Part shown: positions 1 to 9,688 of the stretch, in pieces | Position numbering within the stretch: the first letter of the stretch is position 1 | Layout of the letters: every line of letters starts with the position of its first letter | Assembly (NCBI GenBank): GCA_009845835.1 | Contig: VXYV01000029.1 | Coordinates: forward strand, 1-64,000 | DNA from: Gammaproteobacteria bacterium | Lineage (GTDB): Bacteria; Pseudomonadota; Gammaproteobacteria; Pseudomonadales; Azotimanducaceae | Length of the DNA: 64,000 nucleotides | Reading direction: 5' to 3' | The notes under the pieces: generated by a model | What the model saw: only the letters and a program-made list of their open reading frames with translations | Databases searched by the model: none | Told to the model about the DNA's origin: nothing | Made by a program: the position numbers and the translations under genes

Positions 1-11
1 AAGGAACCCCC

Positions 12-2054
12 ATGGTTGATAAAGTACAGGATATCCTCAATATAGCCCTGATTGGATCTGCTGGGTCTGGGAAGACGACATTTTGCGAGGCATTGCTCAT
101 TGAATCCGGTGCAATCAATTCGAAAGGGACGGTTGAAGCTGGGACCACTACGACGGACTACCAACCTCGTGAGAAGCAGACTCAGCACTCTATTGATCCA
201 GCTTTTGTGAGTTTCAACTATCAATCAAAGTTGGTCAATGTCATTGATACTCCTGGATTTCATGACTACATTGGGCGAACTCTTTCAGTATTACCCGCGG
301 TTGAAACGGCCGTCTTAGTTATCGATGCACAAACCGGCGTCGATACTTCAGCGCGCCGACTCTTCAAGACGGCGCGAGAATATGGCCTTTGTGGTGCCAT
401 CGTGATCAATAAGATTGATGGCGATGGGTTAAATTTAACCAGTCTCATTGAACAGATTCAACTTGATATTGGGAACGAATGCTTACCAATTAACTTATCA
501 TCGAACAGAGGAACTTCGGTCGTAGACTGTTTTCTCGACCAAGGAGATAGCGATACTGACATTTTCGACGTTGAATCAGCACACGAAAAACTAGTTGATC
601 AAATCGTCGAAATCGATGAAGACCTAATGGAACTGTATTTAGAAGGCGAGGATCTACCTGAGGAACGTCTTGTGGCAGCATTCTTGACGGCCTTGCGCGA
701 GAGCCATTTAGTTCCCATCTTCTTCAGTTCAGCCGTTAATCAAACTGGTATATCTGAGTTTTTGCAAACGAGCTGTCGTTTGTTACCTGATCCGAGTACA
801 GGTAACCCTAGTAAGTTTACCGTTCGAACGCAAGAAGGCGATGCTGAACAAACGGCTTCCAATGACCAGTCAGCGACTTTCTTAGCACAGGTCATTAAGG
901 TAACGATTGATCCATATAGAGGTCGGATGGCTGTGGTCAGAGTGCATGACGGTACTGTCAATGCTGGTGTACCACTTTACATCGATGGTGATCGAAAACC
1001 GGCGAAGATGGCACATGCCTATCGTTTAATGGGAGCTGAAACGGTTGAAGTTGATTCAGTCAAAGCTGGCGAGATTTGTGCATTTCCTCGGATGGAATCG
1101 GTGCAATACAACTCGATGTTACGAGATGCTCGTATAGAAGATAACATTCGCGTTAAAGAAATTGCGTTACCAACTCCAGTTCTCGGTAAAGCCATACAAG
1201 TCGAAAACGACAATGATGCCCAAAAAGTGTCCGATGCTTTCCAGACGATTGCTATTGAAGATCCTTCATTTCGGGTTGTTCATGTCGCCGCTCTGAATGA
1301 AATGGTTATTCGCGGGATGGGAGAAGCTCATCTCCGGGGAATTGTCGAACATGTAGAAGCTCAGTACGGTGTCAAAATCCTAACGGACTTCCCTTCGATT
1401 GAGTATAAAGAAACGATAACAGCAGCAGCGGACGGACACAATCGACACAAAAAGCAAACTGGTGGTGCGGGGCAATTTGGCGAAGTCTACTTAAAAATAG
1501 AGCCGATGGAACGGGGGACTGGGTTTGAGTTTGTGGATGAAGTTGTAGGTGGAGTCATTCCTGGTCAGTTCATTCCAGCCGTTGAGAAAGGTGTTCGTCA
1601 AGTGATGGTAAAGGGTGCTATTTCCGGCCACGAGATGCAGGACATCAGGGTTCGGGTCTATGACGGAAAGCATCACCCGGTAGACTCAAAAGAGATCGCG
1701 TTCGTTCAAGCAGGAAAGAAAGCATTTTTGGATGCAATTACGAGAGCCCGACCGATTGTCATGGAACCTGTTGTGTCAGTTACGGTGAATGTTCCCAGTG
1801 ATTGTATGGGAGACGTTACAGGTGATTTAGCGTCTATGGGTGGGATCGTTAGTGGTTCTTCAGTACTCTCTGATACAACAACGGATATTTCGGGTAAGGT
1901 TCCACTTCGAGAAATGCAAACCTATCACTCGCGACTCAGTTCAATTTCGGGTGGTAAAGGGACGTATACCATGGAATTTAGTCATTACGCCGCGGTACAA
2001 CCTCAGTTACAAAAGGAATTGGCTTCTGGTTTTGTAGCGATAGAAGAAGAATAA
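12..2054 (+). CDS. EF-G-like translational GTPase (EF-G2 type)
   Basis: 680-residue protein with the whole EF-G layout: a GTPase domain (about 1-280), a beta-barrel domain II (about 290-370), then domains III, IV and V to the end. The P-loop GSAGSGKT is at 15-22, the G3 motif DTPGF at 79-83 and the G4 motif NKID at 133-136. In canonical EF-G the G3 motif is DTPGH and the His is catalytic; here it is Phe. That change, the shorter length and the divergent switch I region point to the EF-G-like (EF-G2) branch rather than the main fusA. An AAGGA ribosome site lies just before the ATG, at the very edge of the window. tadA follows nine bases after the stop. The cellular role of this branch is not settled, so the exact function is inferred only as ribosome-associated GTPase. 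Confidence 0.85.
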   Translation: MVDKVQDILNIALIGSAGSGKTTFCEALLIESGAINSKGTVEAGTTTTDYQPREKQTQHSIDPAFVSFNYQSKLVNVIDTPGFHDYIGRTLSVLPAVETAVLVIDAQTGVDTSARRLFKTAREYGLCGAIVINKIDGDGLNLTSLIEQIQLDIGNECLPINLSSNRGTSVVDCFLDQGDSDTDIFDVESAHEKLVDQIVEIDEDLMELYLEGEDLPEERLVAAFLTALRESHLVPIFFSSAVNQTGISEFLQTSCRLLPDPSTGNPSKFTVRTQEGDAEQTASNDQSATFLAQVIKVTIDPYRGRMAVVRVHDGTVNAGVPLYIDGDRKPAKMAHAYRLMGAETVEVDSVKAGEICAFPRMESVQYNSMLRDARIEDNIRVKEIALPTPVLGKAIQVENDNDAQKVSDAFQTIAIEDPSFRVVHVAALNEMVIRGMGEAHLRGIVEHVEAQYGVKILTDFPSIEYKETITAAADGHNRHKKQTGGAGQFGEVYLKIEPMERGTGFEFVDEVVGGVIPGQFIPAVEKGVRQVMVKGAISGHEMQDIRVRVYDGKHHPVDSKEIAFVQAGKKAFLDAITRARPIVMEPVVSVTVNVPSDCMGDVTGDLASMGGIVSGSSVLSDTTTDISGKVPLREMQTYHSRLSSISGGKGTYTMEFSHYAAVQPQLQKELASGFVAIEEE

Positions 2055-2062
2055 CTCTTCAT

Positions 2063-2524
2063 GTGAATGACATCCAATTCATGCGTCGCGCGTTGATTCT
2101 GGCGCAGCGTGCCCAAGCACTGGATGAAGTACCGGTTGGAGCACTGGTAGTTAAAGATGAACGAATCATAGGCGAAGGATTTAATAGTGTTCGCCGGTTT
2201 AGCGATCCGACTGCTCATGCGGAATGTCAGGCGATTCGAAGCGCTAGTTTGTTGGAACGAAACTATCGACTCACCGGGACCACCCTTTACGTCACGATTG
2301 AACCATGCGTAATGTGCGTTGGGTGCATGATTCATGCGCGAATTAAACGGTTAGTGTTTGGTGCAAAAGAACCAAAATCAGGTGCCGTGGTGTCTAAGTT
2401 GGCTATACTAGATTTGCCACATTGGAATCATCGAATGACTGTGGAAGCAGGTGTCCTTGAAAAAGCCTGTGCTGAATTGATTCACAATTTTTTTGCACGT
2501 CGCCGAACTGAATCTACGGATTAA
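2063..2524 (+). CDS. tadA: tRNA-specific adenosine deaminase TadA
   Basis: Deaminates A34 of tRNA-Arg(ACG) to inosine. The 153-residue protein has the zinc cytidine/deoxycytidylate deaminase fold, with the HAE motif at 52-54 (His zinc ligand, Glu proton shuttle) and the PCxxC motif at 81-85 carrying the two Cys ligands. The length fits the family. I take the GTG at 2063 as start because it gives the normal N-terminus before the MRRAL helix; an ATG at 2081 is the alternative. The stop codon shares one base with the purL start, so the two are probably translated together. Confidence 0.93.
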   Translation: MNDIQFMRRALILAQRAQALDEVPVGALVVKDERIIGEGFNSVRRFSDPTAHAECQAIRSASLLERNYRLTGTTLYVTIEPCVMCVGCMIHARIKRLVFGAKEPKSGAVVSKLAILDLPHWNHRMTVEAGVLEKACAELIHNFFARRRTESTD

Positions 2525-5500
2525 TGGACTTAGAATCTCGAACCCTATACGAAATCCCTGAGTCTAATTTAGTTGTTCACCATGGAGCGCGGGCACATAA
2601 TACGGGCACACTCCAAAAGATACTCCATCGTCTGTCTGCTCTTGATCCTGCCATCAACAGCATCGAATCTCGCTTTGTTCATTTAATGCAATGTCAACGA
2701 ACACTTACTGCTTCAGAATTTGCCGTAGTAGAACAATTGCTAGACTATGGTGAGTCGGTTGAATTCCACCCACAACGTGCAAGTCAATTCACTATCGTAC
2801 CTCGATTAGGAACCATTTCTCCCTGGTCGAGTAAGGCGACCGATGTTTTTCTACTGTGTGGGCTAGACGCTGTGGCTCGAATTGAGAGAGGAGTACAGTG
2901 GTTTTTTGACGTCGACAACATTGAAGTCACAACAATCTTAGTTGACCGAATGACAGAATCGGTGATTGGTACGGATGAGTACCCACTTGTCTTTTCCGAA
3001 AAAGAACCAAGGTTGCTCAAGTCTGTTGATATAAGCCGTTCTCCCATTCAGCAGCTGCGACGCATTTCAACTGAACTTGGTCTTGCTCTTTCCGATGACG
3101 AAATCGGTTATTTAGTCGACATTTATCGACAGTTAGATCGGAATCCAACGGATGTCGAATTGATGATGTTTGCGCAAGCAAATTCTGAACATTGTCGCCA
3201 CAAAATTTTCAATGCTTCTTGGATCTGCGATGGAAAACTATCAAATCAATCGTTGTTTCAAAAGATTCGCATAACGAGTGCAAAGATCAATAATCAAAAT
3301 CTATTGTCGGCTTATAAGGATAACGCTGCCGTTATTAAAGGTTCCCCGGTTGGTCGATTTCAACCTGATATTGATTCGAGTGTTTACGGATTGAAGGAAG
3401 GTTCGATTGATATCTTGATGAAGGTTGAGACTCATAATCACCCTACCTGTATTTCTCCGTATCCAGGTGCGGCGACTGGTTCGGGAGGTGAGATTCGTGA
3501 TGAAGGTTCAGTGGGTTCAGGGTCTAAACCGAAAACTGGTTTAGTTGGCTTCACAACGTCGCATTTAAGGATCCCGGACGATCCGCAACTATGGGAACCA
3601 CCGTTAAAAAAACCCGATAGGATAGCATCTGCTCTAGAAATTATGTTGGAAGGTCCCATCGGGGCGGCGGGGTACAACAATGAGTTTGGCCGTCCTGCAA
3701 TTTGTGGCTATTTTCGCACTTTTGAAGAACAAATTTCACCAACGCAGAGTTGGGGATTCCATAAGCCAATCATGATTGCGGGTGGATTAGGGTCGATTCA
3801 ACGAGAACACGTTCATGTGACTAATAGTACTGCCTCAACCTACCTTGTGCTCTTGGGTGGTCCCGCGATGCTAATCGGTCTCGGTGGTGGATCGAGTTCA
3901 AGTATGAATCTAGGTGATTCAGCTGAGAACTTGGACTATGCCTCAGTTCAACGTGACAACGCTGAACTCCAACGGCGATGCCAAGAGGTGATCGATCGCT
4001 GTACTTCGATGGGAAACAACAATCCCATTACTCTCATTCACGATGTCGGCGCCGGCGGTTTGTCTAACGCAGTCCCCGAATTATTGCATGAACTAGGACA
4101 CGGGGTATCCATTGATCTCCAAGACATTCCTCGCGCTGACAATTCTTTATCGCCGCTAGAAGTTTGGTGCAACGAATCTCAAGAACGCTATGTGTTAGCC
4201 ATAAAAATTGAACTCTTAGGTGAGTTCAAAAAGATTTGTGCTCGCGAGCGATGTCCTTATGTCGTCTTGAGTCGTAGTCAACGGGGAACTCAAATTCAGG
4301 TCAGGGACTCTGCTAATCAAACGAAACCAATTGATTTGCCGTTAGAGGTCATTCTTGGCAAACCTCCCAAAATGGTAAGAACTTACGTTCATCATGACAA
4401 ACATGTGCAACGCACTCGCTATGACGATCTAGATCTATCGGAATGTATCGAAAAAGTGCTTCGATTTCCTGCGGTTGGGTCGAAAAAGTTTCTGATTACG
4501 ATAGGGGATCGAAGTATCACCGGGTTGATCGCCCAGGAACAAATGGTAGGCCCGTATCAAGTTCCGGTCGCAGATGCGAGCGTAACCCTTGCGGGCTTCG
4601 ATACCTATCGCGGCGAAGTGATGGCTATGGGCGAGCGCTCACCTATAGCAACAGTTGATGCCGCAGCTTCAGCGCGTATGGCGATCGCTGAAGCATTAAC
4701 AAATTTATGTAGTGTGAGATTCACTTCACTACAAGAAGTGGTACTATCAGCTAATTGGATGGCTGCGGCGGGACAGGATAGACAAGACACTTTCTTATAC
4801 GATGCAGTTGAAGCTGCTTCTCACCTTTGCCAAGATTTAGAAATCGCAATTCCAGTTGGAAAAGATAGTCTGTCAATGACGACTAAGTGGTCGATTGATT
4901 CGGAAGACTATAGCGTCGTATCGCCGGTATCATTGATTGTTTCAGCTTTTGGTCCAGTCGCAGATGTTAGGAATGCCAAAACACCTCAGTTGGTTGAAGC
5001 AGGATCGTCGTTAATGCTAATTGAACTATCGTCGCGGCGACGGCTAGGTGGAAGTGCGGTCTCGCAGGTTTTTACGCGTACTGACACTTCAATGCCAGAT
5101 GTTGATGATCCGCAAACGCTCTTGAACTTGATTGAGCTACTACAAGATTTACACGATCGGTCTTGTATATTGAGTATGCACGATCGGTCAGACGGAGGGC
5201 TATTCACTACAGTTCTGGAAATGGCGATTGCGGGGCGGAAGGGCGTTGATTTATTTATCCACGATTCGTTGGTCAAAGAACTTTTCAATGAAGAAATCGG
5301 TGTCGTCATTGAGATCAGTTCGGAAAGAATGCAAACAATAGAAGAGATGTGTCAGAATCGAGGTTTGGTAGGAACGAGAATCGGACAAGTTATCAGTGCA
5401 AAAAGTCTCAAAATTCTTAATAAGGATGAGATTATTTTCGAACGCACTCTCACTGATCTTGAGAAGACCTGGGCACGTACGAGCTATTTAATGCAACGTT

Positions 5501-6399
5501 TACGCGATAATCCTGCCAGTGCAGATTCTGAGTTTGAATTAATCGACAAAGTCGATCCCGGACTCGATGAGCAACTCACTTTCTCTATCGATCAATACCG
5601 TCGAACATCAAACTCGTCGATAGAACGCCCCAGAGTAGCGATTCTTCGTGATCAAGGAGTCAACGGGCAGCTAGAAATGGCAGCGGCTTTTCACTTTGCA
5701 GACTTTGAAAGCGTCGACGTTCACATGACCGACTTGTTTGCAGGACGGGTTAGTCTAGAACAGTTTCAAGTACTTGCAGTCTGCGGAGGTTTTTCTTACG
5801 GTGACGTGTTAGGAGCAGGTGGTGGCTGGGCAAAATCTATCATGTTTCACGATATGGTCCGAGAAGAATTTGCAAGATTTTTTGCTCGGGACGACACGTT
5901 GACTTTAGGGGTGTGTAATGGTTGTCAAATGCTTTCTCGATTACACACGATAATTTCAGACGCTGAGCACTGGCCGACATACGAACAGAATTCATCCACC
6001 CGGTTTGAAGCGCGTACAATTCAGGTTAAAGTTGAGAAGACGAATTCACCTTGGTTGCATGACATGGTTGGTAGCCAAATTCCAATACCTGTGGCTCACG
6101 GTGAAGGTAGGGCAATGTTGAACGATCAAGATGTAGAAGCACTAATCTCTCGAAAGCAGGTAGCTTTTACATACGTGGATGGTTTCGGAGACTCGACCGA
6201 TATCTATCCGATGAATCCAAACGGTTCGACTCGGGCAATTGCTGGTAACATTTCAGCGGATGGTCGGGTATTGTTGATGATGCCTCATCCTGAACGAGTC
6301 TTTCGGAAGATTCAGAATTCTTGGGTCAAACCCGAACATCGAGAAAGAGAGTTTAGTCCGTGGTTTCAGTTGTTTAGAAACGCTCGCAAAATCTTTTGA
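2524..6399 (+). CDS. purL: Phosphoribosylformylglycinamidine synthase PurL (large, single-chain)
   Basis: ATP- and glutamine-dependent conversion of FGAR to FGAM, the fourth step of purine synthesis. At 1291 residues it is the large gammaproteobacterial form, with the N-terminal PurS-like part, two AIR-synthase-like catalytic halves and a C-terminal class I glutamine amidotransferase. The amidotransferase nucleophile is visible in LGVCNGCQM, and a late HPE (in MPHPERVFR) supplies the His-Glu pair. The first catalytic half carries the signature AQANSEHCRHK. The gene starts on the last base of tadA and is followed by about 200 bases without a gene before purT, another purine gene. Confidence 0.97.
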   Translation: MDLESRTLYEIPESNLVVHHGARAHNTGTLQKILHRLSALDPAINSIESRFVHLMQCQRTLTASEFAVVEQLLDYGESVEFHPQRASQFTIVPRLGTISPWSSKATDVFLLCGLDAVARIERGVQWFFDVDNIEVTTILVDRMTESVIGTDEYPLVFSEKEPRLLKSVDISRSPIQQLRRISTELGLALSDDEIGYLVDIYRQLDRNPTDVELMMFAQANSEHCRHKIFNASWICDGKLSNQSLFQKIRITSAKINNQNLLSAYKDNAAVIKGSPVGRFQPDIDSSVYGLKEGSIDILMKVETHNHPTCISPYPGAATGSGGEIRDEGSVGSGSKPKTGLVGFTTSHLRIPDDPQLWEPPLKKPDRIASALEIMLEGPIGAAGYNNEFGRPAICGYFRTFEEQISPTQSWGFHKPIMIAGGLGSIQREHVHVTNSTASTYLVLLGGPAMLIGLGGGSSSSMNLGDSAENLDYASVQRDNAELQRRCQEVIDRCTSMGNNNPITLIHDVGAGGLSNAVPELLHELGHGVSIDLQDIPRADNSLSPLEVWCNESQERYVLAIKIELLGEFKKICARERCPYVVLSRSQRGTQIQVRDSANQTKPIDLPLEVILGKPPKMVRTYVHHDKHVQRTRYDDLDLSECIEKVLRFPAVGSKKFLITIGDRSITGLIAQEQMVGPYQVPVADASVTLAGFDTYRGEVMAMGERSPIATVDAAASARMAIAEALTNLCSVRFTSLQEVVLSANWMAAAGQDRQDTFLYDAVEAASHLCQDLEIAIPVGKDSLSMTTKWSIDSEDYSVVSPVSLIVSAFGPVADVRNAKTPQLVEAGSSLMLIELSSRRRLGGSAVSQVFTRTDTSMPDVDDPQTLLNLIELLQDLHDRSCILSMHDRSDGGLFTTVLEMAIAGRKGVDLFIHDSLVKELFNEEIGVVIEISSERMQTIEEMCQNRGLVGTRIGQVISAKSLKILNKDEIIFERTLTDLEKTWARTSYLMQRLRDNPASADSEFELIDKVDPGLDEQLTFSIDQYRRTSNSSIERPRVAILRDQGVNGQLEMAAAFHFADFESVDVHMTDLFAGRVSLEQFQVLAVCGGFSYGDVLGAGGGWAKSIMFHDMVREEFARFFARDDTLTLGVCNGCQMLSRLHTIISDAEHWPTYEQNSSTRFEARTIQVKVEKTNSPWLHDMVGSQIPIPVAHGEGRAMLNDQDVEALISRKQVAFTYVDGFGDSTDIYPMNPNGSTRAIAGNISADGRVLLMMPHPERVFRKIQNSWVKPEHREREFSPWFQLFRNARKIF

Positions 6400-6601
6400 A
6401 TTAGCAATCTAGATAACGGGTACAGACAACTGCTGGCGAGTTAGTGAGTTCATTCCTACTTTTTTTAGTTTTGTCGTCAATTCCAGTTCGTTTACTTAAC
6501 ATTCGTGCAACTTAACAACTCATCGTCGAAAACAGTCTTGCGATAAAACTACAATTACAGATTCACTCAACCGTCTTAATTCACCCACCAAATCTATAGA
6601 T
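6400..6601. other. Intergenic gap purL-purT
   Basis: About 200 AT-rich bases without a convincing ORF or RNA. It should hold the end of the purL transcript and the purT promoter, but I saw no clear hairpin with a T-run, and no PurR-type palindrome. Confidence 0.4.
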
Positions 6602-7789
6602 ATGCATCAAATCGGAACACCGTTCGCCTCGCACGCCACCAAAGTGATGCTACTAGGAAGTGGAGAACTAGGCAAAGAAGTCGTCATTGAATTACAACGT
6701 CTTGGAGTCGAAACGATTGCTGTGGATCGGTATCCCCATGCTCCTGCAATGCAAGTTGCACATCACTCAATCACGATGAATATGCAAGATTCACATGCTT
6801 TGCTGGAAGTTGTCAAAAGAGAAAGACCTGACTATATTGTTCCCGAGATTGAGGCAATTGCGACCTCGGCTTTGGTCGAGCTCGAAGAAGAAGGATTTCA
6901 AGTAGTACCCTCGGCAAATGCCGTAGATACCACGATGAACCGAGAGCGGATTCGAAATCTTGCGGCTGATCAATTAGGGTTACCGGTGTCGAACTATAGA
7001 TTTGTGGATACTAAAGCATCGTATTCACAAGCTTTACAAGAGATTGGACTACCTTGCGTGGTCAAACCTGTGATGAGTTCATCAGGTAAGGGACAATCGA
7101 CTGTTCGTACACCTCAAGATTCCTCGAAGTCGTGGGACTTTGCCCATGAAGATACCCGGGGTTCAGCTGATCGAATAATCGTCGAAGAACTCATTGAGTT
7201 TGATTACGAGATAACTCTTCTAACCATACAACACATTAATGGTGTATCATTCTGCGAACCCATTGGACATCGACAGGAAAAGGGGGATTATCAGGAGTCA
7301 TGGCAACCCCATCCGATGAAACCTGAAACCTTAAAAAAATGTCAAGAGATCGCAACCCAGGTGACGAATGCACTGGGTGGTTATGGTTTGTTTGGCGTGG
7401 AGTTTTTTATCAAAAATGAAGAAGTTTATTTCAGTGAGTTAAGTCCGCGGCCACACGATACCGGTATGGTCACGATGATTAGTCAAGATATGTCAGAGTT
7501 CGAATTGCATGTACGTGCCTTTTTGGGACTTCCTGTTCCTCAAATTCATTGTTTGGGACCTAGTGCTAGTAGTGTAATTGCGGCGCATGGTAAATCAAGT
7601 GATGTACGGTATTCTGGGCTTGATAACGCACTGATTCATCCCGACACCAAAATTCGTTTATTTGGTAAACCAAACGTTGATGGCGAGCGTCGAATGGGGG
7701 TCGCTTTAGCCCGCTGTTCGACGATTGAAGAAGCAAGGAAATTAGTAGATCGAGTTGCTTTGCAAGTTAATGTGAAGGCCAACGCTTAA
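6602..7789 (+). CDS. purT: Formate-dependent GAR transformylase PurT
   Basis: ATP-grasp enzyme that makes formyl-GAR directly from formate, ATP and GAR, the folate-free alternative to PurN. The 395 residues match the family. Visible marks are the N-terminal GSGELGKEV nucleotide-fold loop, the [11 protein letters not shown]-grasp loop near residue 160, and the late catalytic stretch [18 protein letters not shown] at 6602. Its 3' end converges on selB with only about 20 bases between the stops. Confidence 0.96.
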   Translation: MHQIGTPFASHATKVMLLGSGELGKEVVIELQRLGVETIAVDRYPHAPAMQVAHHSITMNMQDSHALLEVVKRERPDYIVPEIEAIATSALVELEEEGFQVVPSANAVDTTMNRERIRNLAADQLGLPVSNYRFVDTKASYSQALQEIGLPCVVKPVMSSSGKGQSTVRTPQDSSKSWDFAHEDTRGSADRIIVEELIEFDYEITLLTIQHINGVSFCEPIGHRQEKGDYQESWQPHPMKPETLKKCQEIATQVTNALGGYGLFGVEFFIKNEEVYFSELSPRPHDTGMVTMISQDMSEFELHVRAFLGLPVPQIHCLGPSASSVIAAHGKSSDVRYSGLDNALIHPDTKIRLFGKPNVDGERRMGVALARCSTIEEARKLVDRVALQVNVKANA

Positions 7790-7810
7790 CAATCATTTGA
7801 TGAAATTTGC

Positions 7811-9688
7811 TTAAGTAGTTTTATCGAACGTGCCGATGATTCGTCTAACGTCCTCGTCACGACGTGTGAACCGAATTTGGTCAAAGTATTCAAGCACCTC
7901 AATTCCAGCCATCCGACCCATCTTGCTAGCGTCTCTAAATTCCTGAACCGTAAAGGGTCTGTGAGTAGCTAATTCATCGACTACGATAGCGAGTTCTTTT
8001 AAACGTTTCAGCGTATAGTACCGTTTCGGACTTACTTTGATGAGCAATTTTGCCACAACAAATCTTTGCATTTCCATTTCAAGACTTTTGTTTGGAATTC
8101 GTAACTCACGCGCTATATCACCAATCGTAAGAGGTTGTACAACATCAACGTAACACAAAACTTGTTGATACAGACTTTGGTTGTAGTTTGGAGCCGTGGC
8201 TGTATGTGTCGAGAGTGAATACTTCCCAGAATTGACACTGAATCTACCATTAAGCACGCTGTGTTCTAATACAAACCGGATCGTTTCAATATCGTTCGAC
8301 ATTGCTCGCCAGATTTCATTAGTCGAAGCACCAATTAAGGTTGGATGTTGCTGATGGAAATTTTTCAGAAACTGGTAGATTTGATTCTGCACGTCTCTTA
8401 GCTTATCTTGAGAAAGTAAACGTTCATTGAGTATTGCCACGTTTTGTTGGTCTAAATGAGTCGTGAATTTGCTAGCGTTAAGGTTCCACGACTGCCCCAG
8501 TTCCCTAATTTTTACACAGTTTTCTCTACAAACACTTTCGATAGCTCCCTGTACGTTCTCTTGAGAAACATATTCTGTAAGTTTCGATAAGTTTTCGAGG
8601 CGAGTAGTCAAGCGGCGACGAGTGCTAGGTGCAATTACCGATACGATTTGTCCTCCTCCTATGGTACGCGATTGGTCGCGATCGCGAACAATCACCCGAT
8701 CTCCGAGTGCCATACTCAGAGAAGCATGACATTGGATATCGACTAATCCCAAATCTCCAGCCGTTAATGAATGTTGTAAGGGTAGGATTCGTCCCTCAGA
8801 GTGAAAGGTACCGTGATATAAGTGAACGGGTGTCCAATGTTGAATGGTTCGAGGAAAGTCATTGAGCACTCGAAACTGGACAGTAAACTGTTTTGAGGTA
8901 AAGTTGCATTCCGGGTCTCGCAACCAATCTCCACGAAAAATATTAGTTACTTTTTCGCCAGTTAACTGTAATCCACAACGATCCCCGACCCTAGCATTGT
9001 GCGCCTCAACTCCATTCGCGACTATTTTTTTTACTCGTACCTGTTTCCCAGAACGGGGAATCACTAACACATCACCTACTGACAAGTACCCATCAATTAA
9101 CATACCAGTAACTACAGTTCCTTCACCTTTTGGTGAGAATGCTCGGTCGATTGCTAGTCGGATACTACGTTTAGGCGTTTGGACTTCCGCGTGTTGCTCG
9201 ACGTTGACGATAGTTTTGACTAACTGGTCTAGTCCTCTTTGTTCAGGGATAGAAACTTCAACAATTTTTGCTTTGCTAAGAAAGGTGTTTTTGATAAATT
9301 GTTGAACTTGCATCTTAACTTTGTTTAAGTCGTTATTCTCGACTCTATCTACTTTACTTAGGGCGACTGTTCCGCGCTGAAGGTCTAACAATTCAAGAAT
9401 ATTGACATGTTCTTTAGTTTGGGGCATGATGCCATCGTCTGCCGCGATAACGACTAATGCATGTTGTTTCTTTGCAACGCCTGCAATCATGTTGTGAATA
9501 AATTTGTGATGACCTGGGACGTCTACGAAACCTAACCGTACCCCGTTGAAGTCAGTGTACGCAAATCCGAGATCTATTGTGAGTCCACGGCGTTGCTCTT
9601 CCTCTAACCGGTCGGGATCAGTTCCTGTCAGTGCTTTGACAATAGCACTCTTGCCATGATCGACGTGCCCGGCTAGAGTAATTAACAC
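7811..9688 (-). CDS. selB: Selenocysteine-specific elongation factor SelB
   Basis: Delivers selenocysteyl-tRNA to UGA codons marked by a SECIS hairpin. The 625-residue protein has an EF-Tu-like GTPase domain with GHVDHGK at 7-13 and a DVPGHHKF G3 motif, the residues RRGLTIDLGF in switch I, two beta-barrel domains, and a long C-terminal region of winged helices that binds SECIS RNA. Its start overlaps the end of selA by seven bases, so the two form an operon. Neither tRNA-Sec (selC) nor selD is in the window. I saw no selenoprotein gene here. Confidence 0.95.
   Translation of the reverse strand: MLITLAGHVDHGKSAIVKALTGTDPDRLEEEQRRGLTIDLGFAYTDFNGVRLGFVDVPGHHKFIHNMIAGVAKKQHALVVIAADDGIMPQTKEHVNILELLDLQRGTVALSKVDRVENNDLNKVKMQVQQFIKNTFLSKAKIVEVSIPEQRGLDQLVKTIVNVEQHAEVQTPKRSIRLAIDRAFSPKGEGTVVTGMLIDGYLSVGDVLVIPRSGKQVRVKKIVANGVEAHNARVGDRCGLQLTGEKVTNIFRGDWLRDPECNFTSKQFTVQFRVLNDFPRTIQHWTPVHLYHGTFHSEGRILPLQHSLTAGDLGLVDIQCHASLSMALGDRVIVRDRDQSRTIGGGQIVSVIAPSTRRRLTTRLENLSKLTEYVSQENVQGAIESVCRENCVKIRELGQSWNLNASKFTTHLDQQNVAILNERLLSQDKLRDVQNQIYQFLKNFHQQHPTLIGASTNEIWRAMSNDIETIRFVLEHSVLNGRFSVNSGKYSLSTHTATAPNYNQSLYQQVLCYVDVVQPLTIGDIARELRIPNKSLEMEMQRFVVAKLLIKVSPKRYYTLKRLKELAIVVDELATHRPFTVQEFRDASKMGRMAGIEVLEYFDQIRFTRRDEDVRRIIGTFDKTT

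Noticed and set aside
8629..9305. Plus-strand frames of 78 and 153 codons inside selB
   Set aside because: They are shadows of selB on the other strand, with no ribosome site and no family similarity.
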